Of a DNA stretch of 63,354 nucleotides, positions 57,395 through 63,354 are shown one piece after another. A program made the position numbers and the translations under genes. Position 1 is the stretch's first letter; every line of letters starts with the position of its first letter. The notes under the pieces are model-generated. The model was given only the letters and a program-made list of their open reading frames with translations. It had not been told where the DNA came from and did not search any database. The stretch is from Bacteroidota bacterium (GTDB lineage: Bacteria; Bacteroidota; Bacteroidia; Cytophagales; Cyclobacteriaceae). The stretch covers positions 1 to 63,354 of the forward strand of contig JAFDYY010000011.1 in assembly GCA_018267195.1 (NCBI GenBank), given 5' to 3'.

Positions 57395-58810
57395 TTACTG
57401 AACATTCGCTTTAAACATTTTCACGATGGTGTACTTAGGAGATCCATTTTTTGGTACTACATCAAAACTTACCCTAACTCCAATTACATTCAGAGATTGA
57501 TTGGATTTTAATTGCTGCCCGGAATATATAATCTGAGGTGAGGGAGTATTGGCGGCCGAAGCAATCATCGTTTGATTAATGTTTTGGATATCAGCAATAT
57601 CAGATACGGTAGGATTGAAAGCATATTTTACCGATGAAATATCCAGGGAATAAGTAAAAGGATGATCATCTTTTGTTTTCGTAAAATTGATTCTCGGCCT
57701 ATCTGTTAAATTAAAAACACCGAGCGCTTCATTGTAATTTGGCTTAAGGTTCTGAGTATGAGTTTGGTCATAACCCGGTAAAGCCATATTTCCAATGCCG
57801 GTCAAGAAGGCATTATTAACGGTCCAGGCATAGTTGTATGAAACATTCAACCCTACCACACTACAATTATTCCCTAACGAGGTTAAGTTGTAGTTATTAA
57901 AAGAAGCGCTGTCAATCTCAAAATTTTTAAAGCTTCTTTCAATGCTGGCCAGTACACCCTTACTGATCACATTTTGGTTTTGTAGACTTACAGCCTCAAT
58001 AGATCCCCGAACCAATAGCTGGCTTGTTCCGGTCAAAGACGGATTAGACAAGAAATCTGTTCCCTCCTGCTGAAGGCTTCCTTTCGGAAGTATACCTATC
58101 AACGAGGTAATGCCCCATTCAAAATTTAATGTTGACTGATTTTGTGTGTAAACATTGGGATCGTAGGCTACTTCAAATTGAAGCGCTTGCCAGGTTGGAC
58201 AGAGTGCTCCGGGATAAATTGTATTTTCAACGATAGAAGCAAAAGCAGATTTTTTTTGAGGATCGATAATGGTTTGATCAGCAAAATTGAGCAGAGGGGA
58301 TAATGCAGAATAACTTCCTTTTAAAGCAATCTTGTGTGCCAACACTCCAATATTAGCTGCAGTTATATTCTTCGGCATCAGCCAATACAACCGAACTAAT
58401 CCCCGGTATTTATTATACAAAATAAAGTATGGCATATCGGGTATGTTTTGGTCTGTAAAAGAATTATATAAAAGCTCCCAACCTTGATTTTTACTATAGT
58501 CCCATCTTAAATCCAGTGGATACCCTAAGCATGCCCCACCACCCCAAGGCACAAGAGGTTGAAACCAGGTTGGTGCAGTAGGTGTAGGAGCGGGCATAAA
58601 ATCAATGCTTTCCCAGTCAAACGAATTTACGGAAGAGGAAGGATAGTATGGGGGGGTTGGAATGACAACTATCGTTGGTAAACCGGTTAGGTTTGATGAA
58701 ACAACATCCGTCTTGGGAGGGCTGGTCGGTTGTACCTCTATCTCTTTGGCACATTGTCCAAAGAAAAAGACAGTACCCAGTAAAAAACTGATTTTAAGTA
58801 GTTTCCTCAT
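57395..58810 (-). CDS. Putative lipoprotein, unknown function
   Basis: 471 residues, not recognised. The N-terminus MRKLLKISFLLGTVFFFGQC is a lipoprotein signal with Cys20, followed by AKEIEVQP and a proline/threonine-rich segment to about residue 90, which suggests a stalk. The rest is rich in N, S, T, Y and W and predicted beta. No cysteine pattern or catalytic motif. The promoter region contains a 16-base T run inside the -33/-7 spacer, a possible expression switch. A surface-exposed protein is the best guess. Confidence 0.6.
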   Translation of the reverse strand: MRKLLKISFLLGTVFFFGQCAKEIEVQPTSPPKTDVVSSNLTGLPTIVVIPTPPYYPSSSVNSFDWESIDFMPAPTPTAPTWFQPLVPWGGGACLGYPLDLRWDYSKNQGWELLYNSFTDQNIPDMPYFILYNKYRGLVRLYWLMPKNITAANIGVLAHKIALKGSYSALSPLLNFADQTIIDPQKKSAFASIVENTIYPGALCPTWQALQFEVAYDPNVYTQNQSTLNFEWGITSLIGILPKGSLQQEGTDFLSNPSLTGTSQLLVRGSIEAVSLQNQNVISKGVLASIERSFKNFEIDSASFNNYNLTSLGNNCSVVGLNVSYNYAWTVNNAFLTGIGNMALPGYDQTHTQNLKPNYNEALGVFNLTDRPRINFTKTKDDHPFTYSLDISSVKYAFNPTVSDIADIQNINQTMIASAANTPSPQIIYSGQQLKSNQSLNVIGVRVSFDVVPKNGSPKYTIVKMFKANVQ

Positions 58811-58821
58811 AAATTTTTTTG

Positions 58822-58862
58822 AAAAATTATCTTAAAAAAAAAAAAAAAAGGAATAAATCAAA
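58822..58862 (-). promoter_or_regulatory. Promoter with 16-base T tract, possible phase-variation switch
   Basis: On the minus strand: TTTG (58859-58862), then 29 bases that include 16 consecutive Ts (58834-58849), then TAATTTTT (58822-58829, one mismatch from TAnnTTTG), 11 bases before the lipoprotein ATG. The usual spacer is about 17-23 bases, so fewer Ts would bring the elements to a normal distance. Confidence 0.45.
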
Positions 58863-58872
58863 TCTTTTGCTA

Positions 58873-60423
58873 CTAATTTTTCTTCGGCTCTACCAAGATG
58901 ACCTCTTCCCGCTCCACCACTACCGCCCCGGCCGGGTCTCCTTTTCGTTTGCGCACATACTTTTTGTGTGTAAACGCCACAGGGCAAAGGGTTTCATTTT
59001 TTCTTTTAGAGTAAAAAGCAGCCAGACTTGCTGCATACTCTATCACCTCTTTCGGAAATTTTTTTCCGGCCTGGTGCTTTACCAGCACGTGCGATCCGGC
59101 CACATCTTTCGCGTGCAACCATAAGTCGTCTTTGTGCGAATACTTTAGTGTAAGTTGGTCGTTGGTTTGTGCATTTTTACCTACCCGGATTTTATATCCG
59201 TTCCATTCAAATTCGCGGTATGGCAACGGCTCCCTTTTTTCGGATTGCTTGGTGTCTAAGCCCCAGTGGCTGGCGGTTGTGCGTAGTGTTTTTAAATCGG
59301 CACAAGATTCTATTGCTGCGTAAGCCGCCTGAGCTGCCTCTCGTTCGGCTTCTTTTTTTATAACCGACTCATTCAGTTTATTTATTTCCAGTTGCCGGTT
59401 CTTGGCTTTGCGGTAAAATATTTTTGCATTCTGCTGCGGGTTCAGTTCCTTTTTTAATTTTATCTCTACCGGTTCTTGGGTATAAAAATCGGTTAGCACA
59501 ACTTTTTCCATTCCCACAGTAAGAGTATGCAGGTGAGCCATGATTAAATCGGCCCATCGCTGAAGGTGATGATCGGCAGCGAGTTCGGCCAGCATAGCTT
59601 TTGTTTTAATCTGATAGACTTCTGTATTTTTTATTTTCGTGCGAAGACGGTAAAGGAGGTCAGATTTTTCTTGTTGAAGCTGGCGATCGTAAATGCGCTG
59701 CTGGGCAAAAAGAGTAATCGCTTCAATCGGGTCGGTCAGGGTTTGTTTAATCTCACCCAACGGAAGCAAACTAAAAGTGAGTTGCCCTTTGAATTGGGTA
59801 ATGTAGTAATCCGGTTTTTCTAATCGGCTCCGCATAGCCTGAAGCAGGTTCCATTTTTGTGTAGGCTCGCTGCGGGCAAACCCCTGGTTATCTACATAAG
59901 CCCACATGGATTGGCTAAACGTAAAATAAACAGATTTTAATTGTGTGTGGTTTTTTAAAAAATGATCGTACCCGAAATCAATCGGGCGGGCGAGTTGGCA
60001 AAGGTCGGTATCTATGTCTGCCGGAAGTTGATTTTTAAAAATTGCCGTTACTTTATTTTCTTTTGCCATCAGCACATTGGCAAAGTTTCCGTGCATCTTA
60101 AAAATCAATGAAAGCCCGCTCTCCAGTTCTACCCCCAAACTCCGTTCATTCAAAAATGATTTTACGTTGATCACTTTTTTTAAAATAATTTCTTCAAAAA
60201 GATCGATACTGTTTTTTTTGGCACGCTGAAATTTTTCGGGAAAGGAAAGGACCGAAAACGAAGCCGACAGATTAGCCCGGATAAAAAATGACTGATGCGT
60301 ATCATTCAGTTCTAAAATCAATTCATCCTTCGATTGGCTGAAACAAGAAACAATGGTAAAGCCGCAGATCCGTTCATGCAAAGCTGCGCTCAACTGCCTT
60401 AAAAAATAATAATTGAGGTGCAC
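58873..60423 (-). CDS. NFACT-domain protein (RqcH/FbpA-like)
   Basis: 516 residues. The N-terminal NFACT-N/FbpA domain (about 1-200), coiled-coil and helical middle (about 250-390) and the C-terminal NFACT-R domain (about 400-516; KIRVGKNAQTNDQLT, DDLWLHAKDVAGSHVLV) are in the usual order. RqcH-type proteins bind stalled large subunits and add alanine tails in ribosome quality control. The assignment to RqcH itself is tentative because the N-terminal half is divergent. It is followed by the lipoprotein gene. Confidence 0.85.
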   Translation of the reverse strand: MHLNYYFLRQLSAALHERICGFTIVSCFSQSKDELILELNDTHQSFFIRANLSASFSVLSFPEKFQRAKKNSIDLFEEIILKKVINVKSFLNERSLGVELESGLSLIFKMHGNFANVLMAKENKVTAIFKNQLPADIDTDLCQLARPIDFGYDHFLKNHTQLKSVYFTFSQSMWAYVDNQGFARSEPTQKWNLLQAMRSRLEKPDYYITQFKGQLTFSLLPLGEIKQTLTDPIEAITLFAQQRIYDRQLQQEKSDLLYRLRTKIKNTEVYQIKTKAMLAELAADHHLQRWADLIMAHLHTLTVGMEKVVLTDFYTQEPVEIKLKKELNPQQNAKIFYRKAKNRQLEINKLNESVIKKEAEREAAQAAYAAIESCADLKTLRTTASHWGLDTKQSEKREPLPYREFEWNGYKIRVGKNAQTNDQLTLKYSHKDDLWLHAKDVAGSHVLVKHQAGKKFPKEVIEYAASLAAFYSKRKNETLCPVAFTHKKYVRKRKGDPAGAVVVEREEVILVEPKKN

Positions 60424-60424
60424 G

Positions 60425-61186
60425 TTATAAAGTTACGGATAGCCCGTCATACGCCAAGGCTATCCCTTCGGGCAGTACGCGGCTTACAGCCTGGTGCAGC
60501 CCCATTTTATGGCTGATGTGTGTAAAATACGTTTGAGGGGCCTGTATGCGTTGAGCCTGGGCCAAGGCTTGCTCTAATGTAAAGTGCGAGGGGTGGGCCT
60601 CTTGCTGCAGGGCATTTAGCACTAACACTTTAGTGCCCTGTAGCTTTTTTACCGTTTCATCCGGGATAAAATTGGCATCGGTAATATAACTAAAGTCGCC
60701 CAGCCTAAAACCCAGCACCGGCATGTGCAGGTGCTTTACCGGGAGCGGCACAATTTTTATACCTTGAAGCAAAAACTCAGATTCATCAATTTCAAACAAA
60801 TCTATCTGAGGGGTTCCAGGATATTTCTCGTCAGAAAACGCGTAGTAAAATTCTTGCTTAACCTGTTGCAGCGTAGGGCGCGAACCATAAACCGGCATAT
60901 TTGTTTTTTGCAAGTAATTAAATGCGCGCACATCATCCAGCCCGGCAATATGGTCTTTGTGCGAGTGGGTAAGCAATACGGCATTTAACTTTGAAATACC
61001 TTCGCGCAACATCTGCTGTCTAAAATCCGGGCCGGTATCAATTACCACGCTCAGTCCGTCAGTTTCGATAAGCACCGAAACCCGCAAGCGTTTGTCGCGG
61101 TAATCCAGCGAAGTGCACACCGCGCACCGACACCCGATTACGGGCACGCCCTGCGATGTACCGGTACCCAAAAACGTAATTTTCAA
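60425..61186 (-). CDS. MBL-fold metallo-hydrolase (PhnP-like)
   Basis: 253 residues. The metal-binding motif is LLTHSHKDHIAGLDD, with an N-terminal TGTSQGVPVIGC and a CRCAVC cysteine pair and later HISHKMGLH, as in PhnP-type phosphodiesterases. Substrate unknown. Cytosolic. It lies two bases upstream of the NFACT gene on the same strand, hence probably cotranscribed. Confidence 0.9.
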   Translation of the reverse strand: MKITFLGTGTSQGVPVIGCRCAVCTSLDYRDKRLRVSVLIETDGLSVVIDTGPDFRQQMLREGISKLNAVLLTHSHKDHIAGLDDVRAFNYLQKTNMPVYGSRPTLQQVKQEFYYAFSDEKYPGTPQIDLFEIDESEFLLQGIKIVPLPVKHLHMPVLGFRLGDFSYITDANFIPDETVKKLQGTKVLVLNALQQEAHPSHFTLEQALAQAQRIQAPQTYFTHISHKMGLHQAVSRVLPEGIALAYDGLSVTL

Positions 61187-61204
61187 AATGGAAATGGTTA
61201 TTCC

Positions 61205-61477
61205 TTAAACACTCACGTCAGCCTTCGTCAACTCTCCGTATAGCTTACTGTTTTTTTCTGAAAACCGCGTAGTATCCAGCGGTACCGTGCGCAAGATGTC
61301 GAGCAAGGCATTGATTTTTCCTTCTAACGAAAAAAATTTATTAACAATCACTATTTTCTGATCTTTCAAAATACAATAGCCTGCCTTAAAATTGCCTTTT
61401 TCATACCGCAAAATATAATCCGACTCAGCTATAAGGTCTTCCATCTTGGTTAAAAAAGGTGCCGTGTATTTAATCAT
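61205..61477 (-). CDS. Conserved small protein of unknown function
   Basis: 90 residues from ATG 61477 (MIKYTAPFLTKMEDL); the frame is open 16 codons upstream. Pattern: FKAGYCILKDQKIVIVNKFFSLEGKINAL (in pieces) and ILRTVPLDTTRFSEK. No membrane segment. It resembles a Bacteroidota family I cannot name. It precedes the MBL hydrolase gene on the same strand by 18 bases. Confidence 0.6.
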   Translation of the reverse strand: MIKYTAPFLTKMEDLIAESDYILRYEKGNFKAGYCILKDQKIVIVNKFFSLEGKINALLDILRTVPLDTTRFSEKNSKLYGELTKADVSV

Positions 61478-61608
61478 GAGCGTAGTAGTTTCGCGCAAGG
61501 TACGGATTCCGATTTTCAGATTCAAAAAAAGAGGAAGCAGCCATCTCTGCCCTGTTTTGAATTTTGAATTTTGAATATCGACTTTTGGCAGTTGAATATT
61601 CCCCAGCC

Positions 61609-62517
61609 ATGCCCTCCCGCCAACTCATCGTCATCGTAGGCCCCACGGCCGTAGGTAAAACGGCCGCAGCCATTTCCATTGCCGGGAAATTAAAAACAGA
61701 AATCATCTCGGCCGACTCCCGACAATTTTTTAGAGAGCTCAACATGGGCACGGCCAAGCCTTCGCCCGAAGAATTAAAAAAAATTACGCATCACTTCATC
61801 AACAATAAATCTATTTACGAAGATTATGATGCCGGGCAGTATGGCCGCGAGGCCCTTGCCCTGATTGATAAACTCTTTCAACAGCACCATCGGTTGGTAA
61901 TGGTGGGCGGCTCGGGGCTATACATTAAAGCCGCCCTCGAAGGTTTTGATGAGATGCCGCAAGTAAACCCTCTGCTGCGCGTAGAGATTTTAAAAAATTA
62001 TCAGGCACAGGGGTTGGCCTGGCTGCAACAGCAAGTGCAAGAAGCCGATCCTGATTTTTATAAATCTGTTGATCAACAAAACCCGCAACGCCTGATGCGT
62101 GCGCTTGAGTTGTTGCAAACCACACATCAACCGCTAAAAAAATTACACAAAAAAAAGAAAACAGAACATTCATTTGAAATTATTAAAATCGGATTGAACC
62201 TTCCGCGCGAAATGCTCTATCAGCGTATCAACTCACGAATGGATGCCATGATTGCCTCCGGTTTGTTTGAAGAAGCCCGGCAGCTATACCCTTTCCGAAA
62301 CCTGAACGCCCTGCAAACCGTAGGCTACCGCGAAATATTTGATTTTATGGATGGGCTCTATGGCTATGACGAAGCCGTGCGCCTGCTAAAACGAAATTCC
62401 AGAAGATATGCCAAACGGCAACTAACCTGGTTCGAGCGCGATAAAGAAATTACCTGGTTTGAGTCTGAGCCGGAATTAGTAAAATGGCTGGAGCTGAGAA
62501 TACCCGACAAACCTTAA
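61609..62517 (+). CDS. miaA: tRNA dimethylallyltransferase
   Basis: 302 residues from ATG 61609 (MPSRQLIVIVGPTAVGK). MiaA adds the isopentenyl group to A37 of tRNAs reading U-starting codons. P-loop GPTAVGKT at 11-18, then SADSRQFFRELNMGTAKP, VGGSGLYIKA, NPQRLMRALE and NALQTVGYREIF. Normal length. Just upstream lies a short run of TTTTGAAT-like repeats (61554-61578). Confidence 0.95.
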   Translation: MPSRQLIVIVGPTAVGKTAAAISIAGKLKTEIISADSRQFFRELNMGTAKPSPEELKKITHHFINNKSIYEDYDAGQYGREALALIDKLFQQHHRLVMVGGSGLYIKAALEGFDEMPQVNPLLRVEILKNYQAQGLAWLQQQVQEADPDFYKSVDQQNPQRLMRALELLQTTHQPLKKLHKKKKTEHSFEIIKIGLNLPREMLYQRINSRMDAMIASGLFEEARQLYPFRNLNALQTVGYREIFDFMDGLYGYDEAVRLLKRNSRRYAKRQLTWFERDKEITWFESEPELVKWLELRIPDKP

Positions 62518-62555
62518 CTCATTTTTTGCCGTTCGTATTTCGGTGTTTCTTGTCC

Positions 62556-62563
62556 TAACTTTG
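62556..62563 (+). promoter_or_regulatory. -7 box of the DUF502 gene, predicted leaderless
   Basis: TAACTTTG, then CATC and the ATG at 62568: a perfect TAnnTTTG four bases before the start. TTCG at 62532-62535, 20 bases upstream, may act as a weak -33 element. Confidence 0.55.
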
Positions 62564-62567
62564 CATC

Positions 62568-63131
62568 ATGAAAGATTTTCTGCATCGCATTATCCGCTAT
62601 TTTTTTAGCGGCACTATTTTTATTGTACCCCTGGTGGCTACTGTCTATTTTATTTACACGTCTTTTATTTGGCTCGACAGTCGCATAGACCTGCCGTATC
62701 CCGGCCTCGGGTTTGTCATTATTTTAACGGCCATTACCATCTTCGGGTATTTTTCTTCCATTTTTGCTTTCCGGAAAATGGGCGAGTGGTTCGATCAGTT
62801 GGTCAACCGTATTCCGTTGGTCAAGCTCATTCACTCTTCCATCAAAGATTTGCTGGCTGCTTTTGTGGGCGATAAAAAAAAATTCGATCGGCCTGTTTTG
62901 GTTACCATCAATAAAGAAAACCAATTGCACCGCATTGGGTTCATTACCCAGTCTGATCTTTCGGAGTTAGGACTAAAAGATATGGTGGTGGTTTATTTTC
63001 CACAGTCGTATGCGGTGGCAGGCGATCACTACGTAGTGCCTAAAGAAAGTGTAAAACCGCTTAACGTGTCGGGCCCCGTGGCCATGAAGTTTATTGTTTC
63101 AGGCGGGGTTTCCGGCTTTACGGAAGAGTAA
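62568..63131 (+). CDS. DUF502 membrane protein
   Basis: 187 residues. Two membrane segments at the N-terminus (IFIVPLVATVYFIYTSFIW in part and LGFVIILTAITIFGYFSSIF) and a soluble C-terminal domain with the family blocks RIPLVKLIHSSIKDLL, GFITQSDL and VVVYFPQSYAVAGDHYVV in part. Function unknown; such proteins are widespread. Two hairpins follow downstream. Confidence 0.85.
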   Translation: MKDFLHRIIRYFFSGTIFIVPLVATVYFIYTSFIWLDSRIDLPYPGLGFVIILTAITIFGYFSSIFAFRKMGEWFDQLVNRIPLVKLIHSSIKDLLAAFVGDKKKFDRPVLVTINKENQLHRIGFITQSDLSELGLKDMVVVYFPQSYAVAGDHYVVPKESVKPLNVSGPVAMKFIVSGGVSGFTEE

Positions 63132-63191
63132 GCAACGCAGGGTTACTTTTGCATGGTGCGGCATCCATAAATCCGTCTGACTGCTTTAGCG

Positions 63192-63222
63192 GTGTGGGCG
63201 CTTATCCGCACTTTTGCTTTTT
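63192..63222 (+). terminator. Terminator-like hairpin after DUF502
   Basis: GTGTGGG (63192-63198) pairs with TCCGCAC (63205-63211) through seven pairs including two G-U, followed by TTTTGCTTTTTG. It lies 60 bases after the DUF502 stop and can end that transcript. Confidence 0.5.
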
Positions 63223-63265
63223 GTTTGCGTCCGGTATTCGGCAGGAATAGGATACTCTCTACCCC

Positions 63266-63308
63266 CTCAACGTCCTCGAAACGGGTGACGTTGAGAGGTG
63301 TTTTTTTT
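63266..63308 (+). terminator. Strong hairpin with T run near the right end
   Basis: CTCAACGTC (63266-63274) pairs with GACGTTGAG (63287-63295); within the loop CTCG can pair further with CGGG (63275-63278 with 63282-63285, one G-U pair, one bulged base). Eight Ts follow at 63301-63308. It looks like an intrinsic terminator on the plus strand although no gene lies between it and the first hairpin. Confidence 0.6.
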
Positions 63309-63313
63309 CAATG

Positions 63314-63354
63314 AAGTGGAGCTGCAGGGAATCCCCGCCTGACCGATGTCAGTC
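63314..63354 (-). other. Possible fragment of a tmRNA 3' end (att-like)
   Basis: On the minus strand the stretch GATTCCCTGCAGCTCCA (63316-63332 region) resembles, from memory, the 3' end of a Bacteroidota tmRNA: half of the T arm plus the acceptor strand. The expected T-loop sequence TTCGA before it is missing, so it cannot form a working T arm. It may be the edge of an integrated element using the tmRNA 3' end, or chance. The window ends here. Confidence 0.25.

Overview
The window looks like chromosomal DNA of a member of the Bacteroidota, most probably the order Cytophagales. The evidence is the gene set (DUF6913 next to dapA, IPExxxVDY protein next to pyruvate kinase, acpP-fabF-rnc, FISUMP domain, GSCFA, PorE-like OmpA protein, carboxypeptidase-regulatory-like domain), the lack of Shine-Dalgarno sequences before most starts, and promoters of the Bacteroidota type (TTTG about 19-20 bases before TAnnTTTG). 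No ribosomal RNA, CRISPR array, phage module or complete transposase was found. The genes are packed tightly and most can be named by family.

Layout. 1-1600 is a mobile scar: one end of an insertion sequence cuts off the 5' end of a vapC-like toxin gene, an integron attC-like palindrome follows, then an AT-rich envelope gene, then a second, inverted insertion-sequence end. 1651-8069 holds an acyl-CoA-binding protein, rsmE, ligA, a DUF6913 gene, dapA and a secreted M1 peptidase. 8116-15125 holds a histone H1-like small gene, an alpha-oxoamine synthase, typA, a TPR protein, rseP and dxr. 15173-19460 holds a mntA/hepT toxin-antitoxin pair whose toxin carries an in-frame amber codon, an ECF sigma/anti-sigma/lipoprotein operon and a GH3-family gene. 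19564-22627 holds a LacI-type regulator and atpD-atpC.

22677-28396 is the least ordinary part: a secreted caspase-like/FISUMP fusion, then an overlapping operon of a LolA-like protein, a YidD-family protein with a signal peptide, and two TPR proteins ending in TM2-like membrane hairpins, then a TM2 protein and another TPR protein. I know no described system with this composition. It is my best candidate for an undescribed envelope system, but its function is inferred only.

28401-44465 holds hslU, lon, a PorE-like OmpA/beta-propeller protein, a bestrophin-like protein, a TauE exporter, a secreted M24 peptidase, a flavin reductase, tilS, a free-methionine-sulfoxide reductase, lspA and ileS. 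44612-52290 is an envelope and glycan region: DUF4199, TylF-like methyltransferase, GtrA, GT39, a GH29 fucosidase, a DUF255 thioredoxin-fold protein and GSCFA. 52366-63131 holds xth, rnc, fabF, acpP, an IPExxxVDY protein, pyk, a lipoprotein whose promoter spacer contains a 16-base T tract, an NFACT (RqcH-like) protein, a metallo-beta-lactamase-fold hydrolase, miaA and DUF502. The last 220 bases carry two hairpins and a short stretch resembling a tmRNA 3' end.

A recurring feature is a TAnnTTTG box three or four bases before an ATG (mntA, the GH3 gene, DUF502, and less perfectly GSCFA, the ECF sigma gene and IPExxxVDY), which predicts leaderless or nearly leaderless transcripts.
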